Shown here: one piece after another, positions 8,501-15,374 of the stretch | Numbering within the stretch: the first letter of the stretch is position 1 | How the letters are laid out: each line of letters opens with the position of its first letter | Assembly: GCF_030295745.1 (NCBI RefSeq) | Contig: NZ_AP027291.1 | Coordinates: forward strand, 4,588,001-4,652,000 | Length of the DNA: 64,000 nt | Source: Mycolicibacterium sp. TUM20985 | Lineage (GTDB): Bacteria > Actinomycetota > Actinomycetes > Mycobacteriales > Mycobacteriaceae | Reading direction: 5' to 3' | Position numbers and translations under genes: made by a program | The notes under the pieces: generated by a model | The model's database searches: none | Seen by the model: only the letters and a program-made list of their open reading frames with translations | Told to the model about the DNA's origin: nothing

Positions 8501-10520
8501 AACCGCGCTGTTGAACAACCCGGTTCCCGGATTCGTCGGGTACGCCATCACCGGCGCACCCACGCAGGGGTACGTCACCGTCAACGCGGACACCGGGGTG
8601 TTCACCTATACCCCCACCAATGCCTCCCGGCTTGCCGCCACTGCGATCACCACCGATACCTTCACGATCACCGCCTCCGACGTCCCAAGGACCGCTGCCG
8701 AGATCGTCGCCGTTCCCGTCAGCCCCGCCGCTTTCACCTTCACCGGCACCATTACCGTCGGGCCGTCCCCCGCCGCGGTGGCGGTAAGCCCCGCCGGCAC
8801 ACAGCTCTACTTCGCCGACACAGGCGGGTCGGTGTCAGTGTTCGACAGGGCCACCAACACCGTCACCGACACGATCCCCGTCGGGTCGAATCCGGTCGAC
8901 ATGGCGATCAGCCCAAACGGCAGATTCCTTTACGTCGCCAACCAGGGCAGCGCCTCAGTGTCGGTGATCGACACCGCCACCAACGCCCTCACCCGCACCA
9001 TTACCGTCGGGTCCATCCCGACGTCGGTGGCGGTGAGCCCCGACGGCACACGGGTCTACGTCGCCAACCAGGGCAGCGCCTCAGTGTCGGTGATCGACAC
9101 AACCATCAACACTGTCGCTGCCACGATCGCCGTGGGGTCCGGTCCGATGGCGGTGGCGGTCACCCCCGACGGTCAACGGCTCTACGTCGCCAACAGCAAC
9201 AGCAACACGGTGTCCGTGATCGACACCGCCACCGACACCATCACGCACACCATCGCTGTCGGAGGATCTCCCGACGCGGTGGCGGTCAGCCCCGACGGCC
9301 AACGGGTCTACGTCGCCAACAGAACCAGTGGCTCGGTGTCGGTGATCAACACTGCGACCAACACCGTCACTCGCACCATTGCCGTCGAAAACCTTCCCGG
9401 CGCAATGGCGATCACCCCCGACGGGAAACGGGTCTACGTCGCCAACTACGCCAGCAGATCGGTGTCGGTGATCGACACCGCCACCGACACCGTCACCGAC
9501 ACCATCCGGGCCTGGTCCGGTCCGGTCTCTCCGGTCGCGGTCGAAGTGGCCCCTAGCGGCACCCTCCTCTACATAATCGACACCAGCGGGTCGGTGTTGG
9601 TGATCGACACCGACAACAACACCTTCGCCGGCACTCCCATCCCCGTTGGGTCCAGTCCGGTCTCGGCGGCGGTCAGCCCCAGCAGCGCAACGGTCTACGT
9701 CGTCAACAACGGCAGCAACACGGTATCCGTGATCGACACCACCACCATCACCGTCACCAACACCATCGCCGTCGGAGGATCTCCCAACGCGGTGGCCGCC
9801 AGCCCCGACGGCCAACGGGTCTACGTCGCCAACAGAACCAGCGGCTCGGTGTCGGTGATCAACACCACCACCGACACCGTCACTCACACCATCCCCGTCG
9901 GAACCCTTCCGGCAGCGGTGGTAGTTAGCCCCGACGGCATGCAGCTGTATGTCGCGAACAGCTACAGCCCGTTCGCAAACAGTCTCAGCGAAACGGTGTT
10001 GGTGATCGACACCGCCACCAACACCGTCACCGGCAGCGTCTCCGTCGGATCCCCGGGTGGATTGGCCGTCAGCCCTGACGGCAAGTTGCTCTACGTCACC
10101 AACTTCGATGACGACACGGTGTCGGTGATCGACACCAGAACCAGCACCATCCTTGACACCATCACCGTCGGAACCTTCCCCACCGAGTTGGCGGTCAGCC
10201 CCGACGGCGGCCGTCTGTACGTCATCAACCAGCTCGGCTACACGGTGTCGGTGATCGACACGACCACCGCCACGGTAACGGTCACCATCCCCGTCGGGTC
10301 CACTCGGGTCGCGGTGGCGGTCAGCCCCGACGGCAGCCTCCTCTACGTAACCAGCTTCGATGACGACACGGTGTCCGTGATCGACACCGCCACCAACTCC
10401 GTCATCCGAGTCATCCCCGTCGGATCAAGACCGGCCGCGGTGGCGGTCAACGCGGACGGCACACAGGTCTTCGTGGCCAACCAATCCAGCAATACGGTGT
10501 CGGTGATCAGCCTCACCTGA
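2595..10520 (+). CDS. giant secreted cadherin/Ig-like repeat protein with C-terminal YVTN beta-propeller repeats
   Basis: The protein has 2641 residues. A signal-peptide-like start (IYIGRVGALAVALGVG) ends near WADEG at residue 37. A Pro/Thr/Ser-rich linker follows to about 230, then a short hydrophobic block ending in LGWVQRELQRTFFNQSP. From about 295 to 1950 come tandem Ig-like/cadherin-like domains of the tandem-95 or VCBS type, with repeated GTDTFTYT and NDxD motifs suggesting calcium sites. Residues about 2050-2641 hold about 14 YVTN units (core VAVSPDGxxVYVANxxS). I chose the ATG at 2595, with GGGGGA about 7 bases upstream, because it gives a proper signal peptide; the open frame runs back to 2442. 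No sortase motif or trans-membrane anchor is visible. A cell-surface adhesin or matrix role is likely but unproven. The repeats are nearly identical in DNA. Confidence 0.85.
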   Translation: MGCAIYIGRVGALAVALGVGAAVAIGYGIGTPTVAWADEGNESSENTPNYPTAPNDPSGPSDPTGVQDAGSGSGAGPGSVSGNAPTAPDMQLSVSGNAQISGQDVPQGNGPGSSTATPEITASTPTQTVTPSPTVTPSQTVTPPTGPASIEVPPEAGAVVPPATGTTTTTPTITTVIPNGNDPVGQKLFAPVGGSTFRVNTFSLASDPGQPTLLAAAAAAAVAADAPAPAPLVDQPENLFEALLATPIVLANIAITAVSTFLSSIFAPGPTIPAPPVMLFVVLGWVQRELQRTFFNQSPTGVADAVTTSEDVAKTFSVLGNDTDGDLGAGDVLTITDYTQPAHGAVLLNSNGTFTYTPTANFSGTDTFTYTVSDEASPWHTHGLAGYFFGGGHSSTTTTVPVTVTPVPDAPVAVNDTYTVDEDRTLIVGATGVLVNDSDADADAMTAALTVGPAHGTLSLIATGAFTYTPAANYHGTDTFTYRTFDGTLNSNTATVTINVTSVNDAPIANPDTYTTAEDTPLTVAIPNGVMGNDSDPDDDAALTATVITPPTHGVLNFDSNGAFTYTPAANYHGTDTFTYRTFDGTLNSNTATVTINVTSVNDAPIANPDTYTTAEDTPLTVAIPNGVMGNDSDPDDDAALTATVITPPTHGVLNFDSNGAFTYTPAANYHGTDTFTYRTFDGTLNSNTATVTINVTSVNDAPIANPDTYTTAEDTPLTVAIPNGVMGNDSDPDDDAALTATVITPPTHGVLNFDSNGAFTYTPAANYHGTDTFTYRTFDGTLNSNTATVTINVTSVNDAPIAADDAYTVGAGRALTVTAAGVLTNDTDVDSGAVLTATVVQGPAHGTMALSADGTFTYTPSSGFSGTDFFIYTVSDNTNLTDTGVVTIAVTPITASDDAFTVLMDTSTVLSPALGANDTSVTGLEMGAITIVDAPTHGSVQVNPDGTVTYRPYNDYRGTDTFTYTVEDGNGLGIVSNTATVTVTVISPIIATDDTYTVLMNGPTVLSPGLAANDTRYPGTNFDLGAITIVTAPTHGTVTQAADGTVTYRPFNGYRGTDTFTYTLGAASPGIPASNTATVTVTVISPIIANDDAYTVLMNGPTVLSPGLAANDTRYPGTNFDLGAITIVDATTHGSVQVNPDGTVTYRPYNDYRGTDTFTYTLAAANTFIPTSNTATVTVTVISPIIATDDTYTVLMDTPTVLSPAPSANDNTYPGTRFDLGAITVVDAPTHGTVTQAADGTVTYRPFNDFRGTDTFTYTLGAANTFIPASNTATVTLTVISPIIAADDAYTVLMDTPTVLSPALSANDTRYPGTNFDLGAITIVTAPTHGMISQTGNTVTYRPDNGYRGTDTFTYTLGATNTFIPASNTATVTLTVISPIIAADDAYTVLMDTPTVLSPALSANDTRYPGTNFDLGAITIVTAPTHGMISQTGNTVTYRPDNGYRGTDTFTYTLGATSPGIPTSNTATVTLTVISPIIAADDAYTVGAGRALTVTAAGVLTNDTDVDSGAVLTATVVQGPAHGTMALSADGTFTYTPSSGFSGTDFFIYTVSDNTNLTDTGVVTIAVTPITASDDAFTVLMDTSTVLSPALGANDTSVTGLEMGAITIVDAPTHGSVQVNPDGTVTYRPYNDYRGTDTFTYTVEDGNGLGIVSNTATVTVTVISPIIATDDTYTVLMNGPTVLSPGLAANDTRYPGTNVDLGAITIVTAPTHGSVQVNPDGTVTYRPYNDYRGTDTFTYTLGAASPGIPASNTATVTVTVISPIIATDDAYTVLMNGPTVLSPGLAANDTRYPGTNFDLGNITIVTAPTHGSATANPDGTVTYGPFNGYRGTDTFTYTLGATNTFIPASNTATVTVTVVPQLPAAVNDTATVAEDSTANTITVLANDDVIYAGFKPVRAVSDPAHGAALVTADGATIIYTPDPNFDGGIDTFTYTLDGGSTATVTVYVTPNMITTTVGRPDANGTVTGTALLNNPVPGFVGYAITGAPTQGYVTVNADTGVFTYTPTNASRLAATAITTDTFTITASDVPRTAAEIVAVPVSPAAFTFTGTITVGPSPAAVAVSPAGTQLYFADTGGSVSVFDRATNTVTDTIPVGSNPVDMAISPNGRFLYVANQGSASVSVIDTATNALTRTITVGSIPTSVAVSPDGTRVYVANQGSASVSVIDTTINTVAATIAVGSGPMAVAVTPDGQRLYVANSNSNTVSVIDTATDTITHTIAVGGSPDAVAVSPDGQRVYVANRTSGSVSVINTATNTVTRTIAVENLPGAMAITPDGKRVYVANYASRSVSVIDTATDTVTDTIRAWSGPVSPVAVEVAPSGTLLYIIDTSGSVLVIDTDNNTFAGTPIPVGSSPVSAAVSPSSATVYVVNNGSNTVSVIDTTTITVTNTIAVGGSPNAVAASPDGQRVYVANRTSGSVSVINTTTDTVTHTIPVGTLPAAVVVSPDGMQLYVANSYSPFANSLSETVLVIDTATNTVTGSVSVGSPGGLAVSPDGKLLYVTNFDDDTVSVIDTRTSTILDTITVGTFPTELAVSPDGGRLYVINQLGYTVSVIDTTTATVTVTIPVGSTRVAVAVSPDGSLLYVTSFDDDTVSVIDTATNSVIRVIPVGSRPAAVAVNADGTQVFVANQSSNTVSVISLT
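3984..5003 (+). repeat. three perfect 294-bp tandem repeats plus a partial upstream copy
   Basis: Units at 4111-4404, 4405-4698 and 4699-4992 read identical in DNA as far as I can check by eye. Each encodes one 98-residue Ig-like domain. A fourth, partial copy (3984-4110) matches the second half of the unit. Identity that includes third codon positions points to very recent duplication or gene conversion. Confidence 0.9.
5004..5533 (+). repeat. 530-bp direct repeat, copy 1
   Basis: This stretch reads the same as 7035-7564, with an offset of 2031 bases. The first mismatch I see is at 5534 against 7565 (C versus G). It encodes one VGAGRALTV-type domain and the following VLMDTSTVL domain. Near-identity continues further downstream at protein level. 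Confidence 0.85.
6441..7020 (+). repeat. 291-bp tandem repeat pair inside the giant gene
   Basis: Two consecutive 97-residue domains (ADDAYTVLMDTPTVLSPALS and onward through MISQTGNTVTYRPDN) repeat with a 291-base period. The shared segments look identical in DNA except near the end of the second unit, where NTFIPAS becomes SPGIPTS. Confidence 0.75.
7035..7564 (+). repeat. 530-bp direct repeat, copy 2
   Basis: This is the second copy of 5004-5533 in the same orientation within the same gene. The pair brackets about 1.5 kb encoding five Ig-like domains. Recombination between copies would delete or duplicate exactly 2031 bp, which is 677 codons and stays in frame. Confidence 0.85.
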
Positions 10521-10634
10521 TCCAGTGCTGGCACAGACCTTTCCGGGTCGGCCGACACCACGGAACCGTCGACAGCCAAGCGGCAACCACACTCAGCATC
10601 ACCCCATGGCGATCTGCACCGAAACTGGTAGCCG

Positions 10635-10724
10635 GTCGAGGCGGGTGACCCGGTGAAGCTGTCGCCGATCCGAACCACGAATGCGGGTCAGGGCTTTCAG
10701 GGGTTTTGGAGACCGACGGCGTGA
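10635..10724 (+). pseudogene. detached 3' end of an NlpC/P60 gene
   Basis: Ninety bases match the last 90 bases of the P60 gene (2271-2360), with 11 mismatches by my count, including the stop codon and no gaps. Translated in the same frame it gives VEAGDPVKLSPIRTTNAGQG and then FQGFWRPTA, with only two residue changes from the intact gene (A to P and S to T). Most differences are therefore synonymous, as in a paralogue or allele that diverged while still coding. No start codon or P60 core precedes it. The stretch 10521-10634 between it and the giant gene has no recognisable coding content. Confidence 0.8.
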
Positions 10725-10733
10725 GTCATGACC

Positions 10734-12608
10734 TCATTCGTAGAGGCGTGCGATGACATCGGCCGACTTCTTCACGATGACGCTGCGCTTTGCCTTGAGG
10801 CTCGGCGTGAGATCACCTGACTCGACCGATAACTCGCGATCGAGGATGGCGAACTTCTTGATCTGTTCCCATCGATTGAGCTGCTCGTTGAGAGTGTCCA
10901 CGTAACCGCCCATCAACTCCATGGCCGACGGGTGGCGCGTCACCTCGCTGAGCGACAAGTTCGCAAGACCGTGCTTGGCCGCCCAGTCCATGAGAGCCTC
11001 GGCATCCGGACTCACGAGCGCCACGCAATAGGGTTTGGCATCGCCGTAGACGATCATCTCGGTGCTGTACGGGCAGACCGCCTTGAAGGTCGTTGCGATC
11101 GCCGACGGCGCGACGTACTTGCCCTGCGAGGTCTTGAAGAGATCCTTCTTGCGGTCGGTGACGCGCAGGAATCCGTCATCGTCGATCGTGCCGATATCCC
11201 CCGTGTACAGCCAGCCGTCGCCATCGAGCGCTTCGGCGGTGGCTTCCGGCAGGTTGTGGTACCCGGTCATCACCGACGGGCTCCTCAAAAGGATCTCGCC
11301 GTCGTCGGCGATCCTGACCTCGGTGCCGACGAAGGGCAGGCCGACGGTGCCGAACCGGTATGCGTTGGGGCGGTTGATGAATGACGCGGCCGCGGTCTCG
11401 GTCATGCCGTAACCCTCGAGCACGATGATGCCGATGGCGTCGAACCAACGCGCAATGTCTTCGTTCAGCGGTGCGGCGCCGGAAACGAAGAACCGCAGTC
11501 GTCCACCGAAGCGGTCCCGGATGGTCGAGAACACCAGTCTTTCGGCGATCCGCTGCTGCACCGATTGCAGGGGCGATGACTTTCGTCCGGATTCCCTGGC
11601 CGCGGATGCGGCGACTCCCACGCGGATGGCCCAGCGGAAGACGGCCTGCTTCGCCCTGCTCTCGTCCGCGATCGTCGCCTGGATTCGGGCGTGGGCCTTC
11701 TCGAAGATCCGGGGAGCGGCGCCCATGAACGTCGGATGCACGACGGCAAGGTTGTCGACGATCTTGTCGACCCGACCGTCGATCGCCGTCGGGTAGCCGA
11801 TCACTAGCGGCAACACGAGCATGACCTTGCCGAATGCATGCGCCAGTGGGAGCCACAGGAAGTTCAGGTCGTCGGCGTGGAGGAAGTCGACGGCGTCGAT
11901 CGCTGCGGCGGTGTACATCCACGCCCGGTGCGGTAGCCGCACTCCCTTCGGCCGCCCCGTGGTCCCGGAGGTGTAGATGATGCTGGCCAGGTTCTCGGAA
12001 TGAAGGTCGGCGACGCGCTTCTCGACGATGTCCGGAGACGTAGCCAGCAGCTCTTCACCGGCGGCTTCGAGTTCGGCGAGGGTCATCACGAACTCACCGT
12101 CCCCCTGGCCGTCGATGATCACGATCCTTTCGACGCCGGGCAGTTCTGCGCGACGCTCGAGCAACTTGTCGACTTGGGTCTGGTCTTCGGCGATGACGAC
12201 GCGGCTGCCCGAGTCGGCGACGATGAACGCGATGTCGCGGGCATTCGTCGTCGGGTACAAGGTGGTGGTGGCGGCGCCGGCACACAACACGGAGAAGTCG
12301 GCGAGGGCCCACTCGTAACGGGTCGAGGACGCCAGCGCGACTCGGTCCTCGGTAGCGATACCCAGCGAGATCAACCCGGCAGCGACGAGGTGGACCCGAT
12401 CTCCGAGCTGCTGCCACGTGACGCTCTTCCAACCGCCGCCGTCCGGGAACCGGAACGCCTCGGCCTGCGGCGTCGCTACCACGCGATCCAGGAACAGCCG
12501 GGCGACCGACGACGCCCGGTAGGCAATCTCGCCCGCGTCGCCGTTTTGGGGAGCGGTGCTTCGCTCCCTCACGACGACATGCGGTGCGCGATCGGTGTCC
12601 TCTCGCAT
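10734..12608 (-). CDS. long-chain fatty-acid-CoA ligase (FadD15-like)
   Basis: The 624-residue protein is an ANL-superfamily acyl-CoA synthetase that activates long-chain fatty acids with ATP and CoA. The P-loop IIYTSGTTGRPKG lies near residue 210, the adenylate-binding motif EGYGMTETAA near 400, the DGWLYTGDIG motif near 465, and the hinge with catalytic-lysine region DRKKDLFKTSQGKYVAPS near 490. Length and motif spacing suit the bacterial FadD15 group better than the shorter FadD family. The ATG at 12608 is preceded by AGGAGG six bases upstream, so the start is secure. Downstream on the same strand lies only the P60 remnant. The 191-bp gap to the upstream acyltransferase gene suggests its own promoter. 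Confidence 0.88.
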   Translation of the reverse strand: MREDTDRAPHVVVRERSTAPQNGDAGEIAYRASSVARLFLDRVVATPQAEAFRFPDGGGWKSVTWQQLGDRVHLVAAGLISLGIATEDRVALASSTRYEWALADFSVLCAGAATTTLYPTTNARDIAFIVADSGSRVVIAEDQTQVDKLLERRAELPGVERIVIIDGQGDGEFVMTLAELEAAGEELLATSPDIVEKRVADLHSENLASIIYTSGTTGRPKGVRLPHRAWMYTAAAIDAVDFLHADDLNFLWLPLAHAFGKVMLVLPLVIGYPTAIDGRVDKIVDNLAVVHPTFMGAAPRIFEKAHARIQATIADESRAKQAVFRWAIRVGVAASAARESGRKSSPLQSVQQRIAERLVFSTIRDRFGGRLRFFVSGAAPLNEDIARWFDAIGIIVLEGYGMTETAAASFINRPNAYRFGTVGLPFVGTEVRIADDGEILLRSPSVMTGYHNLPEATAEALDGDGWLYTGDIGTIDDDGFLRVTDRKKDLFKTSQGKYVAPSAIATTFKAVCPYSTEMIVYGDAKPYCVALVSPDAEALMDWAAKHGLANLSLSEVTRHPSAMELMGGYVDTLNEQLNRWEQIKKFAILDRELSVESGDLTPSLKAKRSVIVKKSADVIARLYE

Positions 12609-12799
12609 GGCAGCCTCCTAACCGGTGTGCGTCGCACGGTCGGTGAGACGGCTCCCGCCAAGCTCCGTCGATTCGCGGCAACACTTCACCGTCGATCTTG
12701 CGGTCCGCGCCTCCACGCGGGTAGCCCACTCAGTCCCTTCAGGAGGGGACGAACGGCCCTAGGCCATTGCACTCGACCGCGCATCGACATTCGGACCTG

Positions 12800-13612
12800 T
12801 CACCCAATGACCGGCAGCCGCCGTTTGCGCGCCAACGCGACCAGCGCGTGCTGCATCACCGCACGCACGTGGGCGTCGACCCGTCGCACGTCGGGGTCAC
12901 TGCCGAACTCGGCGCCAATGTCGATCGGCGGCAACACCTGCGTCACGATCTTCGTGGGCAGCGGCACGTTGACGGGCAGCACCGCGCTGAGCCCGAACGG
13001 AAATCCGATGGTGACCGGGAGGATGTCGGTCCGAAACATCCTGCGCTCGAACGCCGTCAGGCGCAGCGCGCTGGCGAGCCGTCGTCCCCTGGTCAGGTAG
13101 AACTGGTTCTCCTGCCCGCCGATGGACACCGCCGGAACGATGGGAACGCCTGCCTCGATGGCCGTGGTGACGTAGCCGGTACGTCCCCCGAAGTCGACTA
13201 CGTTCTCCTGCCGGGTGGGTCGGTAGACGTCGTAGTCACCCCCAGGAAAGACCAACACCGTAGAGCCGGTCGCGAGCGCCGCCAAGGCATTCCCCGGCGT
13301 CGCGCGGATCACACCGGTGCGCTCGAAGAAGTCGGCCACCGGCCCGCGGAAGAAGTTGTCGTGGGCGAGCACGTAGAGCGGCCGGTCGTATCCGAACGCC
13401 TGGTAGTAGTCGACCGCGATCACCGAGTGGTCAAAGGTGACCAACCCGCCGGAATGATTCGACACCATCAGCGACGCACCGGGCGGGATGTTCTCCAAAC
13501 CCGTTACCTGAGAACGGAAATACGTCTTCACGATCAGGCGGGTCAGATCCACGACCCGCCGGGTGAGACCCGGGTCCCACTTCTCGACGACCGAGCGCCT
13601 CTCGTCGGCCAC
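12800..13612 (-). CDS. lysophospholipid / diacylglycerol-type acyltransferase (PlsC-related)
   Basis: This protein of about 270 residues has the LPLAT fold signatures SNHSGGLVTFDH (catalytic histidine) and LVFPGGDYDVYRP, in the style of the MGAT-like branch. The family transfers acyl chains from acyl-CoA to glycerolipid acceptors at the membrane. I chose the GTG at 13612 (VADERRSVVEKWDPG) since it begins one base after the stop codon of the upstream short ORF, indicating translational coupling. The open frame continues to 13810 but would overlap that ORF. An acyl-CoA synthetase lies just downstream on the same strand, consistent with lipid work, though 191 bp separate them. The acceptor substrate is unknown. 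Confidence 0.75.
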   Translation of the reverse strand: MADERRSVVEKWDPGLTRRVVDLTRLIVKTYFRSQVTGLENIPPGASLMVSNHSGGLVTFDHSVIAVDYYQAFGYDRPLYVLAHDNFFRGPVADFFERTGVIRATPGNALAALATGSTVLVFPGGDYDVYRPTRQENVVDFGGRTGYVTTAIEAGVPIVPAVSIGGQENQFYLTRGRRLASALRLTAFERRMFRTDILPVTIGFPFGLSAVLPVNVPLPTKIVTQVLPPIDIGAEFGSDPDVRRVDAHVRAVMQHALVALARKRRLPVIG

Positions 13613-13613
13613 G

Positions 13614-13868
13614 CTAGCCGCCGTAGTAGCCCAGCCGCAGCAAGGTCGCGATCTCGTCGACGAGCGGCATGCGGGGAATCGTGCGGTTGCTGAGGTCCTC
13701 GAAGACGGGCATGAACTTGCTGGGCAGGCTCGAGTTGTAGCGCAGCACGATCGCGTCGACCCGGCTCTGATCCAGTGCGCAAAACTCGCGGGCCGCATCG
13801 GTCGCCGCATCCACGAGCGCGTCCACCTCGCCGAGCCGCTGGTTACCGGATCGGCCTAGGCGGGTCAC
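13614..13868 (-). pseudogene. internally deleted remnant of a bifunctional aldehyde/alcohol dehydrogenase (AdhE-like)
   Basis: The frame encodes 84 residues from a GTG at 13868. The first part, EVDALVDAATDAAREF with CALDQSRVDAIV, resembles the N-terminus of AdhE aldehyde dehydrogenase domains. The second part, RYNSSLPSKFMP then PRMPLVDEIATLLRLGYYG, resembles the last stretch of the AdhE iron-dependent alcohol dehydrogenase domain. Intact AdhE is about 870-890 residues, so nearly everything between seems lost while the frame stayed open. The start overlaps the upstream stop as GTGA, and the stop is one base from the acyltransferase start. A short unrelated protein cannot be excluded, as no database comparison was possible. 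Confidence 0.5.
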
Positions 13869-14250
13869 CTCGCCTCCGCCGGGATGTCGTGCTGCGATGC
13901 GACCCGCTTCCGCAAGTGGCCGGGATACCAGGACGTGAAGGTGGCCGCGCCGACGAGCACGGCGTAGCTCAGCGCGTGACAAGCCCACTCCGGCAGCAGA
14001 AGGTGTTTCATGAGCAGCCAGGCGACCAAGGTGTTGACGGTGAACACCGATGCCCAGACCGCGGTGAGTTGTTCATTGGTGCGAATGAACAGTGGGCTGT
14101 TCCACTTCGATGGGTCGGTGTGCTGGCGCGCGTACTCGAGCGTGAACGGCTTGCCGTCAGACCGATCTCCACCCGGTGCATGGTGTCCCTGGCGAAGATC
14201 AGGAACGCAATCCAGGGCGCGAAGGACACCACCAACTTGAGAAACGACAC
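13865..14250 (-). pseudogene. membrane protein gene with internal deletion and frameshift
   Basis: Two frames together look like one membrane protein. From a GTG at 14250 one frame reads VSFLKLVVSFAPWIAFLIFA and on to HRVEIGL, then loses sense near 14160. The other frame picks up at GKPFTLEYARQHTDPSKWNS and continues through two hydrophobic segments (VWASVFTVNTLVAWLL and HALSYAVLVGAATF) to the stop at 13865. The pieces resemble the first helix and the C-terminal half of a multi-helix protein, so a middle section is probably missing as well as the frame being shifted. A sequencing error alone would not explain a missing section. It is the first gene of a coupled run with the AdhE remnant and the acyltransferase. 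Confidence 0.6.
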
Positions 14251-14405
14251 CGTGCCTTCTTCTTCCACGCGTGGGGGACCGCTGGGGGTGAACCCCCATG
14301 CTCGCGCCGCGAGCCGCACGTCCACAGAGGCAAAGGTCCCGAGGTCGACGCTCTTCGGGCTTCGCTGAGGTCGCCGCATCGAAACAGGTTCCGGTCAAGC
14401 CTCCG

Positions 14406-14942
14406 TCACGACGGTACCGACGCCGTATACCCGTAACAGGGTGGTCCCCAGAGTCCGCGGCCCGCGGCCCGCGCTTCGTCCTCGGCGGCTTCGATCGCGC
14501 CGTACCGGCTCACCGGGTGACGGTCGTAGACGTAGGACCGGGCCGTGCCGGCGCGGGCGGCTTCGACCGAGTAGTCCCACCCGTCCGCTCGGACGAGGTA
14601 GGCGAGGGTGCGGCCATAGCGATCGGTCGCGTCCTGGGTGGGGTCGCCGACGAGGGCGACTCGCTGCCCGCGCATCGTGGTCGTGGCGAAGTCCGTGGCC
14701 TCCGGGCCCCAGCAACCCACGGTGTAACCGGGCTTCTTCGTTTCCGGGGTGTCGATTCCGAGAAGGCGCACGCGAAGTCGACCCCGGACGTCGTCGCGGA
14801 TGTCGATCGTGTCGCCGTCGACCACCCTCAGCACGACGGCCGTCGTGGCGACGGGATCGGCGGTCGCGGCCGGTGAGACGACCAGACCGCACCACGTGGC
14901 CGCCACCACCAGGATGGCGGCGGACACGCGGGCGGCGAACAT
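14406..14942 (-). CDS. secreted thermonuclease-family (SNase) nuclease
   Basis: The 178-residue protein begins with a signal peptide (MFAARVSAAILVVAATWCGL, cleavage near ATADP) followed by a staphylococcal-nuclease-like OB fold. Visible motifs include VVDGDTIDI, VRLLGIDTPETKKPG and DRYGRTLAYL, which carry the calcium-binding aspartate and active-site arginine/glutamate region. The family hydrolyses DNA and RNA using calcium, here outside the membrane. A small Excalibur-domain protein lies 17 bp upstream on the same strand. In several bacteria SNase and Excalibur domains occur in one polypeptide, so the pair may act together on calcium. No coding is evident in the 155 bp downstream, before the frameshifted membrane gene. 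Confidence 0.88.
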   Translation of the reverse strand: MFAARVSAAILVVAATWCGLVVSPAATADPVATTAVVLRVVDGDTIDIRDDVRGRLRVRLLGIDTPETKKPGYTVGCWGPEATDFATTTMRGQRVALVGDPTQDATDRYGRTLAYLVRADGWDYSVEAARAGTARSYVYDRHPVSRYGAIEAAEDEARAAGRGLWGPPCYGYTASVPS

Positions 14943-14959
14943 CAGCTGCAGCAGTCGAT

Positions 14960-15157
14960 TTACGACTCGCAGGCGATGCCGTCGCCGTCGCGATCCCCGC
15001 CCGACCAGTAGTCCGGGTCACTGTCCGGGATGTCCCACCGACCGTCCTGATGAGCGGCCGTGCAGTTCTTGTAGGGCCCATCGGCGGCGGCCAGTGGCGC
15101 GACCCCGACGGCGACGGCACTGGCCAGCAATGCAGCAACGGCAAACTTCGTCAACAT
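14960..15157 (-). CDS. small secreted Excalibur calcium-binding protein
   Basis: The 65-residue product has a signal peptide (MLTKFAVAALLASAVAVG, cleaved near AAADG). The Excalibur core follows: YKNCTAAHQDG, then DYWSGGDRDGDGIACES, with the DxDxDGxxCE calcium loop complete at the C-terminus. I chose the ATG at 15157 because AAGGGG stands seven bases upstream; in-frame ATGs at 15163 and 15184 are alternatives. It is 17 bp from the secreted nuclease on the same strand and probably cotranscribed with it. Confidence 0.8.
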   Translation of the reverse strand: MLTKFAVAALLASAVAVGVAPLAAADGPYKNCTAAHQDGRWDIPDSDPDYWSGGDRDGDGIACES

Positions 15158-15374
15158 ATTCATTCCCCTTGTGAGAGCGATCACATCCCCGACCCGAGCA
15201 AAACGATAAGCCTGCTTTACTGAATCTCCAAACCTGCAGCTAAAAGTGTATTTAGACGCTTTTGGACACCGGCGACAAGATCAACTTCGCAAAGGTCCCT
15301 CACCAGGCGTCGGAAGCGCCGATGCGCGGTGGTGGCCCCAGCACTGCCGCCCCCAGCAATAAGGTGTCGGGTCG
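15158..15374. other. intergenic stretch with a weak AT-rich hairpin
   Basis: This stretch of 217 bases between the alcohol dehydrogenase and the Excalibur gene (both minus strand) has no convincing gene. The arms AAAAGTG (15242-15248) and CGCTTTT (15257-15263) could form a seven-pair hairpin with one G-U pair. It lies 112 bases past the dehydrogenase stop and could end that transcript, but there is no clean U-tract. Confidence 0.3.

Noticed and set aside
9081..9887. 268-residue minus-strand frame within the YVTN region
   Set aside because: Its regular GVGDGVGGGVDHRHR pattern is simply the reverse reading of the plus-strand YVTN repeats.
10635..10724. Independent small gene beyond the giant ORF
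   Set aside because: No start codon or ribosome site; the frame is just the tail of a P60 protein.
14008..14379. Simple sequencing error as cause of the broken membrane gene
   Set aside because: Joining the two frames still leaves what looks like a missing central section, so a single-base error does not explain it; not excluded entirely without reads.
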